NCBI GenBank assembly: GCA_014656015.1
Contig: BNBP01000074.1
Span: forward strand, 1 to 35,422
Origin: Streptomyces griseoaurantiacus
GTDB lineage: Bacteria > Actinomycetota > Actinomycetes > Streptomycetales > Streptomycetaceae
DNA length: 35,422 nucleotides
Direction of reading: 5' to 3'
Shown here: positions 6,990 to 15,402 of the stretch, one piece after another
How positions within the stretch are numbered: the first letter of the stretch is position 1
Layout of the letters: each line of letters opens with the position of its first letter
Made by a program: the position numbers and the translations under genes
Notes under the pieces: model-generated
Database searches by the model: none
Seen by the model: only the letters and a program-made list of their open reading frames with translations
Told to the model about the DNA's origin: nothing

Positions 6990-7007
6990 GAACGGTGGCC
7001 ACCGTTC
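6990..7007. repeat. Perfect 18-bp palindrome after arsI
   Basis: GAACGGTGGCCACCGTTC is a perfect palindrome without a loop, beginning six bases after the arsI stop. It could be a protein-binding dyad or an RNA hairpin preceding the strong terminator at 7052-7092. No regulator is assigned. Confidence 0.5.
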
Positions 7008-7051
7008 AGGCGAGTCCGGTCGACGACCGCCGCTGAGCAGCCGGACACGGT

Positions 7052-7092
7052 GTGCCCCTGGGCGAGGGTGATTCGCCCTCGCCCAGGGGCAC
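7052..7092. terminator. Bidirectional terminator between arsI and the ABC permease
   Basis: A perfect 17-bp stem (7052-7068 pairing with 7076-7092) with a 7-base loop lies between two convergent genes. There is no U-tract, as is common in streptomycetes. It should end transcripts from both sides. Confidence 0.85.
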
Positions 7093-7109
7093 GGTCCGGC
7101 GGTGGGGGG

Positions 7110-9973
7110 TCAGTGGGCGGCACGGCGGGACAGTGCACCGCCGGAGCGGGTCAGCAGTGCGGCCAGCAGCGCGGCGCCGAGGGGGACCGCGACCAGGAGG
7201 GCGGCGAGTGTCTCCCAGGGGACGACGATCGGCACGTGCGGCGCGACGTCACCGGCGTCGGTCCACCCCCGGTCGAGAGCCTCCTGGTAGGAGCGCATCT
7301 GCTCGCGCCCCTCGGTGAGCCGCAGCCCGACCGCGGGCAGGAAACCGGCCGCCGAGCCGAGGACCACACCCATCGCGGCGACCACACCGCACTGGAAGCC
7401 GCTGAGGATACGGCGCACCCGGGGTGGGGCGCCGACCGCGGCGAGCGTCTTGAGATCGGCCTCCGCGTCGGCCTGGGCGAGACCGGTGGCGATGCCGGCC
7501 GCACCGATGGTGACCAGGCCGGCGAAGACGGTCAGCGCGAGCAGGACGAGGCCGTTCTCGTCGACCCAGCCCCGCTCCAAGGTCAGTTCGACGTCGCTGC
7601 CGAGCTTGGCGATCTCGGCGTCGAACTTCTGCCGCTGCTCGGTGCTGGGCATCCGGTCGGTGCTGAAGACGGCGCCGAGGGGAACGGTGATCAGTCCGGC
7701 GGCCTTGGCGGCGGCGGGGCTGAGCACGCTCTGCACTCCGTAGGAGTCGGGCGAGCCCGGCACCTGGTAGGCGGGGAACGACTTCACCTCGCCCGGGATC
7801 GGCTTGTTGCGCTCGCGGGCGCGGTCGGCGGCCTCCGGGTCGCTGATCAGCCTGATGCCGACGGCGCCGTTCTTGTCGACCTGGGGCTTGGAGAAGCTGA
7901 CGAGCTTTCCTGCGGCGAGGGCCTTGGCCGCGCCCGGGTCGTCGATGCCGAGGACCTTCAGGAGCGGGGCGTCGGCGATGACGAGACCGTTGTCGACGTG
8001 GATGCCGTGTCCGTCGCGCGAGCGGCAGCGCCAGTCCTTGGTGAGCGCGCGCCGCTGCTCGTCGGTGTACTTCTCCGCCGGGTCGGAGCCGTCGGGGGTG
8101 GCGGCCCACAGCGGGCACTCGTTGGCCGGCGGGGTGACGACCTCGTAGTAACCGCAGCCCTCGCCCTCGCCGTACGGGTCGCAGCCGGGCTTGCCGACGG
8201 CGACCCGGGACACGTCCGCGCGGACGTCGACGGGGAGCGTCCGCTGCACGGCGTCGCGAACCGCGGGGACGTCCCGGCCCCCCTCCTCGGTGACGAGCGC
8301 GGCGCCGGCCCCGTACGGCAGGGTGGCCCGGTACTCGGCCTGGCTCTGGGCGTCGCGGCTCGCGGCGTACGCCGAGACGGCGACGGTGCCCGCGATGGCG
8401 GCCAGGACCGCGGCGACAGCGGGTGCCGTGCGGCCCCGGTTGCGGACGGCGTCCCGCAGGGCGAGGCGCGGCGAGAGCGGCAGCCAGCGGCCGGCCCTGC
8501 CGAACAGGCCGACCAGGGCGGGCGTCATGGCGACCACACCCAGCTCGGCGACGGCCGAGCCGCCCGAGACCAGGACGGACCGGTCGGAGACGACCGAGCC
8601 GTACAGGGCGACGGCCGCGCCGAGCAGGACGGCGCCGAAGCCGATCAGCGGCAGCACGCGGTTGCTGCGACGCACGCCGCGACGGCCGGTGAGGGAGGCC
8701 AGGACGGTCTGCCGGGAGGCGGTGACGGCCGGGATGATCGCGGAGAGCAGGCCGGTGAGGACGGCGAGCGCGGCGATGGCGAGCAGTTCCAGCGGCCTGA
8801 CGGTGAAGCCGCCGAACCGCTGCCCCATGTGGTCCTCGAGGAACGGCCGGAGGGCGAAGGTCAGGATCAGGGCGAGGACGATGCCGACCAGGGCCGCCGC
8901 GACGCCGATGACCAGCCCGCCGCTCAGCACGATGGCCCGGATGTGGCTGCGGGCACCGCCGTTGGCGCCGACCAGGCCGAGCTGGCGGCGGGAACGACGG
9001 GCACCGACGGCGAAGGCCGGACCGGCGAGCAGGCAGATCTCCAGCATCGCCAGGCCGACGACCGTAGCCACGGCGGCGAGCGCGGCGGCGTCCGTGCCCC
9101 CGCCGTTCTCGTAGTTGACCCAGTCATTCTTCTGGTAGAGCGGCACGTCGGAGTCGGCGGGCGGGTCGAGGACAACGAGGCGCGAGGTGACCACGACACC
9201 CTTGGCGTTGATCACCTGGACCGTGTTCCACGTGAAACCACCGGCCCTCTTCACCAGGTAGCTGGTGGAGATGCTGGGCTTCGGCAGCCCGGCCTTCTCG
9301 ACCGCCTTGGCGTACGGCGCGAGGAAGGCCCCCGGCAGGGCGTTGACCTGCTCTGTCGTGAGGTCGCTGGGCAACTCGTACGAGCCGCTGATCACATAGG
9401 TGCGGTCGAAGCCGCGGGCGGTGAGGGTGGAGCCGACGGAGAGCCCGCTGCTCTCCAGGAACCGGGTGGTCGCGGCGATCTCGTCGTTCTTCTCGGGGAA
9501 GCGGCCCTCCCGCAGCCGCATGATGCCCCGGGCGACGGGATCGGCGGCGGCCAGCTCGCGGACCTCGGTCTGGAGCAGACCGTGAGCGGTGGTCAGCTTG
9601 GCGGTGCCGTTGCTGTCGGTCAGCACCTTCGAACCGGCCGGGATGGCCTTGGTGACATCTGTCGGGCCCTCGGGCCAGGACTTGCCCGGCGAGTCGTAGT
9701 CCCCGGCCGGGGTGTTCCTCTCGCCCGCGGGGTCCTGCAGGATGGCCGCGCCGCCCATCTGGGCGTCGGTGAAGCGAGCGTCGGCGGCGCCCAGGGTGCG
9801 ATCCATCCGCTGCGCGGGGGTGAGTTCGGCGCTGCGCACGGTCAGGTCCAGGGCGCTCACGCCCAGGATCGGCAGCGCGATCATGGCGAGGACGAGGAAG
9901 CTGCGGCCCTTGAAGCGCCAGGCGTCACGGCGGGCGATGCGGACCGCGGCCCGCCAGGAGTGGAACCAGGTCG

Positions 9974-9977
<4 letters not shown>
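7110..9977 (-). CDS. ABC transporter permease, FtsX/MacB-like, two FtsX domains
   Basis: A 955-residue membrane protein. An N-terminal transmembrane helix (about residues 27-45, FLVLAMIALPILGVSALDL) is followed by a large extracellular region, then three helices of a first FtsX domain (around SDVPLYQKNDWVN...AALAAVATVVGLAML, GLVIGVAAALVGIVLALIL, LLAIAALAVLTGLLSAII), a central linker, a second extracellular region with Cys residues (CDPYGEGEGCGYY) and a C-terminal FtsX domain (LVLLALTVFAGLVTIGAAG to the end). Such pairs export lipids, peptides or antibiotics or act on the envelope; the substrate is unknown. The GTG start at 9977 overlaps the ATPase stop (GTGA). The upstream PadR regulator suggests inducible control. 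Confidence 0.9.
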
Positions 9978-10714
<737 letters not shown>

Positions 10715-10981
10715 GGTTTCCCCTCGGGCGTACGCCGACGAGCGGCCGGACGTCGGTGCGACGGACGGTCGTTGGCAGCGCGGTGCGTACGGTATGGATC
10801 TGGTCGGGTGGTTCGGAGTCTTCAGGTGCTCCGACTGGGTCACGTGGAGCCCGTGGAGCCGGTGGAGCCCGTGGAGCCGGTGGAGCCGGTGGAGCCGGTG
10901 GAGCCGGTGGAGCCGGTGGACTCGGTCGGTCCTGTGGGGGCGGTCGTTCGGGCGCTCAGGGACGGTCGTGAAGGCCGGACG
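10715..10981 (-). promoter_or_regulatory. Leader region between padR and the ABC exporter genes
   Basis: The 267 bases between the padR stop and the ATPase start hold the minisatellite (10844-10924) and, closer to the ATPase, the motif GTACGGTATG (10787-10796), whose complement CATACCGTAC resembles the CATACCG half-site at the padR start. It may therefore carry a promoter repressed by PadR. No gene is supported. Confidence 0.4.
10844..10924. repeat. 9-bp minisatellite, eight copies of GTGGAGCCS plus one degenerate copy
   Basis: Eight direct copies of GTGGAGCC followed by C or G run head to tail, with a ninth changed copy GTGGACTCG. The array is in phase with triplets but lies between genes. 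Copy number is likely to vary by slippage, and the array would put a structured or stiff segment into the leader of the ABC operon. Confidence 0.9.
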
Positions 10982-11638
10982 TCACGGGCGGTGGCGTGCG
11001 GTCTCCTCTGTCCCGGCCGCCGCCCGCGCCCCCGTCCCCGCCGCTCCCGCCACCGCCCCCGGCGAGGCCGGCTCCGGTCCCGCCGCCTGGGCGGTCGACG
11101 AGAGACGGATCAGCCGGGACTCGCAGTGGTCGAGCCAGCGCGCCTCGGCCTCGGTCTGGAAGATCAGCTGCTCCAGGACGAGGAGCCAGGCGATGTCGTC
11201 CCGCTCCCGGTCCCCGTTCTTCTCCACGGCGGTGAGGGCCTGCGCCTTCAGCCGGGTGTAGTCCTGCATGGCCTTCACCGTGTGTCGGCGCTGGGACTGG
11301 ATGACGTCACGGATGTCGACTCCGGGCGCCCCGACGGCCATGGCCAGCTTGATGGCCAGCTCGTCACGGGCCGGGCTGGTGCGGTCGACGGGATGCTCGA
11401 ACCAGCTGCGAAGTTCGACGCGACCGCTGTCGGTGATCGCGTAGAGCGGGTGGCCGGCCTCGTCCTCACCGTCCTGCACGACCATGCCGTCGCGTTCGAG
11501 CCGACTGAGCGTCGTGTAGACCTGACCCACGTTGAGCGGCCAGGTGGAGCCGGTGCGGGACTCGAACTCCGTACGGAGCTGTGAGCCGTAGCGCGGGCCG
11601 CGTTCGAGGAGGGCGAGGAGCCCGTGGCGGATGGACAT
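10982..11638 (-). CDS. PadR-family transcriptional regulator
   Basis: A 218-residue regulator. The N-terminal winged helix is typical PadR: SIRHGLLALLERGPRYGSQLRTEFE, then LNVGQVYTTLSRLERDGMVVQ and HPLYAITDSGRVELRSWF. The C-terminal helices (AMQDYTRLKAQALTAVE; WLLVLEQLIFQTEAEARWLDHCE) are the Vir-like dimerisation part, followed by an Ala/Pro-rich tail. ATG at 11638 is chosen because the PadR domain begins there; a longer frame is not conserved. The downstream genes on the same strand are an ABC exporter, the usual PadR target, so it probably represses them and itself. Confidence 0.9.
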   Translation of the reverse strand: MSIRHGLLALLERGPRYGSQLRTEFESRTGSTWPLNVGQVYTTLSRLERDGMVVQDGEDEAGHPLYAITDSGRVELRSWFEHPVDRTSPARDELAIKLAMAVGAPGVDIRDVIQSQRRHTVKAMQDYTRLKAQALTAVEKNGDRERDDIAWLLVLEQLIFQTEAEARWLDHCESRLIRLSSTAQAAGPEPASPGAVAGAAGTGARAAAGTEETARHRP

Positions 11639-11665
11639 ACCGAGTATGCAATACCGGGTAGGTCC
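11633..11665. promoter_or_regulatory. Candidate PadR operator at the padR start
   Basis: An imperfect inverted repeat (11633-11646 against 11652-11665, about 11 of 14 matching) overlaps the padR start codon and upstream bases. Each arm holds a TACC-x-x-GTA core (TACCGAGTA and TACCGGGTA). It fits autoregulation, but no protein has been tied to it. Confidence 0.45.
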
Positions 11666-12292
11666 GGGTGGACAAGCGTCCTGAGGCGGACGCCGGAAGT
11701 CCGACTCAAGGGGGACCCGGGCCGTCGCGAGCCGTTCGGCGGCGGCGCGTCCGCACCCCCGAGGAAGCCGATGCCGAGGCCCGCGGGGGCCGGCGCCACG
11801 CACCGTGTGAACACGGGAATCCGCCGGTCGGAGAGGCCGAGGGGGGCCTCGGTGCCGGTCGGTGCCGGTCCCGTGAGCGGCCGCCGACTGCTCCGCCGGC
11901 ATGCCCTCGGCGGCCGGGGGGACGTCCGTCTCGGGTACTGCGTCGGCCCCCCGTCCGACTCCTCGGCGGGCCCCTCCTCCGTAGCCGTTGCGGTACGACC
12001 GGGCTCGTGGAGGACGGCGAGCCGGAGGGTTCGGCCGGTCGGCCGGGCCCTCCCGGCCCTCCCTCGCCGGCGCCCCGAGGGCGGCGGAGTCGCTGGGCGC
12101 GGGCCTCGCCTCGCCTCGCCTCGGCCAACGGGAGGGTACGGGCGATGGGGAGGCGCAGGGTCCTTGCCGCCTCCCTGCAGATCGGCGGGCACGGGCCTCC
12201 CCGTCAGCGCCCGGAACGGGCCTCGCCCGGGGCTCGACCTTGTGCCGGCCGCATCAGCTCCGGGCCGCCGTAGCGGTCGTACCGGAGGCGCT
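11666..12292. other. 627-base stretch without a supportable gene
   Basis: Open frames exist here on both strands but have low-complexity Pro/Arg/Gly-rich translations without family resemblance and no convincing start. A short iteration (CTCGC and CCTCG repeated around 12106-12124) is visible. Nothing else is seen. Confidence 0.5.
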
Positions 12293-12754
12293 TCACGAGG
12301 CGTATTCGTTCGAGATCTCGGTGGCGTAGTTCTTCCAGAGCGGTCGCATGGTCTCGGCGGTGACGGGCTGCCCGGAATCGATCATGGCCTTGAAGTCGCG
12401 GAAGTACTGCACGTACAGGTCCGGCGTGAAGGTGTTCAGCATGACCGCGTTCTCGTCGCCGACGTTGGCGAACGTGTGCGGCGCCCCCGTCGGCACGATG
12501 ACCCAGGTACCCGGCCCGGCGTCGTAGTGGTCCTCGCCGACGGTGAACCGGAAGGTTCCCGCCAGCACGTAGAAGCCCTCGTCGTGCTGGGCGTGGCGAT
12601 GCTGCAACGGGCTCGGGGTGCCCGGCGGAATGGTGACCTCGGCGAAGCCCAGCCGGTGTTCGGTGTGCTCGCCGTTCTCCAGGATGCGGATCCGCTGTGC
12701 TCCGCTGCCGAGGATCTCGCCCTCGCCGGGGCGGACGATGTTCACCTTCGCCAT
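12293..12754 (-). CDS. Cupin-domain protein
   Basis: A 153-residue protein with a conserved cupin core. Motif 1 is HRHAQHDEGFYVLAGTFRF (two His and a Glu as metal ligands) and motif 2 is PTGAPHTFANVGDENAVML (third His). It may be a small dioxygenase, isomerase or binding protein; the substrate is not evident. The helical end (YVQYFRDFKAMIDSG...PLWKNYATEI) resembles those of quercetin-dioxygenase-like cupins in actinobacteria. The ATG at 12754 lies within the end of the AraC gene (13-base overlap), so the two are co-transcribed and the regulator may sense the substrate. Confidence 0.88.
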   Translation of the reverse strand: MAKVNIVRPGEGEILGSGAQRIRILENGEHTEHRLGFAEVTIPPGTPSPLQHRHAQHDEGFYVLAGTFRFTVGEDHYDAGPGTWVIVPTGAPHTFANVGDENAVMLNTFTPDLYVQYFRDFKAMIDSGQPVTAETMRPLWKNYATEISNEYAS

Positions 12755-13722
12755 GACTTCTCCTCTTGCTGTCGCGTGGCTTGGTCGACACCATCCTTTT
12801 CCGAGCCTGCCGTACGCGTCTTGGTCGTCTGTGCACGGTTGCTGGTCACCAGTGCGCGGGCGTTGTAGCCGTACGTCGCCTTGAAGAGCTTGCTGAAATG
12901 GGTGGGATCGGCGAATCCCCACCGGGTGGCCACGGCGGTGACCGTACGTCCGCTTCCGGTCAGTTCGGCTCGGCAGCGCTCCAGGCGACGACGGCGGATC
13001 AGGGCCGCGACGGTGAGCGGCTGGTCCTCGAACAGCTTGTGCAGCCGGCGTACCGAGATGTGGTGGGCGGCGGCGACGGCGGGCGGGGACAGATCGGGAT
13101 CGGCCAGCCGTGCCTCGATGTAACCGGTGATCCGGTCCCGGAGCCACTCGTCCGCGGCCGGTTGTTCGTCGCCGAGCCGGGACTCCAGCGCGACCGCGAC
13201 CAGCTCGACGACGGCCGCCGCCGACCGCAGCGCCTCCGCCTCGCGGAACCCGGTCGCCGACCGCGCCGACTCCCGGGCAAGCACGGAGACGAGAGCGCCC
13301 GGGCCGTGGCCGCCGTCGATGCGTACGCCGACGAGCCGGTCGATCTGCGCGGGCCGGATCCGCAGCTCCCGGCGCGGAATCAGGATGGTGACGTGCGCCG
13401 CGGCGGTGCTCTCGAACCGGAGCGTACGCGTGGGATCGAGCAGCACCAGGTCGGTCGGGCCGAGTTCGGCGTCGCCGCGCCCTTGCTCGATCCGCGTCCG
13501 GCCCCTGGTCATCACCTTGAGCGCCAGGTTCTCGCCGTCGGAGGCGTCGCGCTCCCGTCCGACGCAGGCGCTCGCCGGTGTGTCGAGGGAGAACAGCCGC
13601 AGCGGCCCGAGGTCGCGGGTGGCGATCCGGCCCCGGAAGTCGGCCCCGGCCAGCTTGTTGGCCAGCGGCGGGAACCCGCCGGCGGCCAGCTCGTCCTGGA
13701 ACGTCTCAAGGTTGCCGATCAC
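12742..13722 (-). CDS. AraC-family transcriptional regulator
   Basis: A 326-residue regulator. The N-terminal half (LRLFSLDTPASACVGRERD, then LVLLDPTRTLRFESTAAAHVTILIPRREL) is an AraC-binding-like sensor domain. The C-terminal 110 residues hold both helix-turn-helix motifs: LSPPAVAAAHHISVRRLHKLFEDQPLTVAALIRRRRLERCRAEL cut into two helices, and VTAVATRWGFADPTHFSKLFKATYGYNARAL. GTG start at 13722. It overlaps the cupin gene at its 3' end, so one transcript likely carries both. The ligand is unknown. Confidence 0.9.
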   Translation of the reverse strand: MIGNLETFQDELAAGGFPPLANKLAGADFRGRIATRDLGPLRLFSLDTPASACVGRERDASDGENLALKVMTRGRTRIEQGRGDAELGPTDLVLLDPTRTLRFESTAAAHVTILIPRRELRIRPAQIDRLVGVRIDGGHGPGALVSVLARESARSATGFREAEALRSAAAVVELVAVALESRLGDEQPAADEWLRDRITGYIEARLADPDLSPPAVAAAHHISVRRLHKLFEDQPLTVAALIRRRRLERCRAELTGSGRTVTAVATRWGFADPTHFSKLFKATYGYNARALVTSNRAQTTKTRTAGSEKDGVDQATRQQEEKSWRR

Positions 13723-13873
13723 CGGTCAACGGTAACGGCGGCACCTCTGCTCAGGCACGGTGTTCGCAGGCCGTCACGCGGCGCCGGCCCGCCTCTGCTC
13801 CACCGGGCTCGGGGCAGCGCTCGTGCCGCCCCCACCGCCCACGCCTCCCCGAGCCGGAACAGGCCGCCGTCGA

Positions 13874-14278
13874 TCAACTGGTGCGGTCGGTGCGGTCGTC
13901 GTACTTCTCGCGGGCGGTGATGACTTCTTCGATATGGCGCACGGACCAGTCCGTGAGTGCCTTCAGGGGTTCGCGCAGGGTCTGGCCGAGGGGGGTCAGC
14001 TCGTACTCGACGTGCGGCGGGACCTCGGGATAGACGGTGCGGCTGACCAGTCCGTCGCGTTCGAGGGTGCGGAGGGTCTGGGTGAGCATCTTCTCGCTCA
14101 CGCCCGCCAGGGCCTGCCGGAGCCGGCCGAACCGGGCGGTTCCGTTCCGGCCGAGTTCGCCCAGCACGAGGACCGCCCACTTGCTGCCGATCTGGTCGAG
14201 CAGGTCCCGCGACGGGCAGCCGCGCTCGTAGGGATCGAAGGACGGTATGGGCCCGGTCACGTTCTCGACGGTTCTCAC
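13874..14278 (-). CDS. HxlR-family transcriptional regulator
   Basis: A 134-residue winged-helix regulator: CPSRDLLDQIGSKWAVLVLGEL, FGRLRQALAGVSEKMLTQTLRTLERDGLVSR and PPHVEYELTPLGQTLREPL are typical HxlR segments. Cys21 just before SRDLLD matches the redox-sensing Cys of the QorR/YodB branch, which responds to quinones and diamide. GTG at 14278 is preferred because AAGGAGG (14286-14292) lies seven bases upstream; the earlier GTG at 14287 falls within that ribosome site. It diverges from an NAD(P)H-dependent oxidoreductase, the standard partner of QorR-type regulators. Confidence 0.9.
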   Translation of the reverse strand: MRTVENVTGPIPSFDPYERGCPSRDLLDQIGSKWAVLVLGELGRNGTARFGRLRQALAGVSEKMLTQTLRTLERDGLVSRTVYPEVPPHVEYELTPLGQTLREPLKALTDWSVRHIEEVITAREKYDDRTDRTS

Positions 14279-14303
14279 ACGTCTCACCTCCTTGCTGTCG
14301 AGC

Positions 14304-14315
14304 GGGTAAGTACCC
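14304..14315. promoter_or_regulatory. Dyad in the hxlR / oxidoreductase divergent promoter
   Basis: GGGTAAGTACCC is a palindrome with 5-bp arms and a 2-base centre, lying 26 bases upstream of the hxlR start and within the only intergenic space shared with the oxidoreductase. GTAC-containing dyads are typical HxlR targets, so it is a plausible operator for both genes. Confidence 0.5.
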
Positions 14316-14421
14316 TACCAACAAGTGGCTACTCCCCGATGGAGAGTGTCCAGGTCATCCTGGGTTTCATCCCGCCGCGGACGGACCGCGGCAGGCGTGC
14401 GGGGCACGCGGGGAGGAAGGA

Positions 14422-15297
14422 ATGACCACCATGTCGATCGTCGTCACCGGAGCCACCGGCCAGTTGGGCAGGCTCACCGTCGAGGCACTGCTGCGGCGCG
14501 GGGTACCGGCCGCGGACATCATCGCGACCGGCCGGGATGTCGTGAGGATCAAGGATCTGGCCGATCGGGGCGTCACCGTGCGGCGCGCCGACTTCGCGGA
14601 CGCCGACGGCCTGGTCGAGGCGTTCGCGGGGGCGGACAGGCTGCTGCTGGTCTCGGCCTCGGTCCCTGTGGGCGAGCGGGTCGCCAACCACCGTCGCGTG
14701 ATCGACGCCGCGGTGTCCGCGGGCGTCTCGCTGGTGGCGTACACGAGCACGACCCACGCGGACACGGCCACCACCGTCCTCGGTGCCACGCACCGCGAGA
14801 CCGAGGAGTACCTGCGGGAGCGCGGTGTTCCCGGCGTGCTGCTGCGCAACAGCTGGTACCTGGAGAACTACACCAGCCAGCTGCCGCAGATCCTGCGGAG
14901 TGGCGCCGTCGTCGGGGCCACGCGCGAGGGGCGGATCAGCGCCGCGTCCCGCGCCGACTACGCCGAGGCCGCGGCGGTCGTCCTCGCCACGGAGGGCCAC
15001 ACCGGAGCCGTGTACGAGCTCGGCGGGGACGAGTCCTTCACCCTCGCCGAGCTCGCCACCGCGATCTCCGCCGCATCCGGCAAGCGGATCGCCCACTCCG
15101 ATCTCCCGGTGACCGACCTCGACCAGGTGCTGGCCTCCGCGGGCCTGCCCGCCGAGCTGGCGGGGGTCCTCGCCGACGCCGACCGCGGCATGAGCCTCGG
15201 CGAGATGTACACCGACTCCGGTGACCTGCGCCGACTGATCGGCCGTCCGCCCGTGACCCTGGCCGAGGCGCTCGCGGTCGCCCTTCCCCGGCACTGA
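14422..15297 (+). CDS. NAD(P)H-binding oxidoreductase, NmrA/QOR2-like atypical SDR
   Basis: A 291-residue Rossmann protein. The glycine-rich TGATGQLG (residues 9-16) binds NAD(P); VRRADFADADGLVEAFAGADRLLLVSA, ETEEYLRERGVPGVLLRNSWYLENY and VYELGGDESFTLAELATAIS follow the NmrA/quinone oxidoreductase-2 pattern. It should reduce quinones or related electrophiles in the cytoplasm. ATG at 14422 has GGAGG five bases upstream (14412-14416); the ATG at 14431 is an alternative. The divergent HxlR regulator supports electrophile-induced expression. Confidence 0.9.
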   Translation: MTTMSIVVTGATGQLGRLTVEALLRRGVPAADIIATGRDVVRIKDLADRGVTVRRADFADADGLVEAFAGADRLLLVSASVPVGERVANHRRVIDAAVSAGVSLVAYTSTTHADTATTVLGATHRETEEYLRERGVPGVLLRNSWYLENYTSQLPQILRSGAVVGATREGRISAASRADYAEAAAVVLATEGHTGAVYELGGDESFTLAELATAISAASGKRIAHSDLPVTDLDQVLASAGLPAELAGVLADADRGMSLGEMYTDSGDLRRLIGRPPVTLAEALAVALPRH

Positions 15298-15340
15298 CTC
15301 TCGTCGGCGCCGTACTGCGCGGGCGGGCCACGGCGTGGGC

Positions 15341-15359
15341 CGGGCCGGGTGCCGGCCCG
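15341..15359. terminator. Hairpin between convergent oxidoreductase and DUF4132 genes
   Basis: An 8-bp GC-only stem, CGGGCCGG / CCGGCCCG, with the loop GTG lies in the 105-base gap between two convergent genes. There is no U-tract. Confidence 0.6.
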
Positions 15360-15402
15360 CGCCGCGCCGGGCCCCGCCGGGCCGTCACCTCTACCGCTAC
15401 CG

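Noticed and set aside
10844..10924. Possible CRISPR array
   Set aside because: The 9-bp units are contiguous with no spacers and there are no cas genes; it is a minisatellite.
11668..12273. Plus-strand open frame in the padR-cupin gap
   Set aside because: Low-complexity translation, no ribosome site and no family similarity that I can recognise.
14279..14287. Earlier GTG start for the HxlR regulator at 14287
   Set aside because: That GTG lies within the AAGGAGG ribosome site; the GTG at 14278 has proper spacing.
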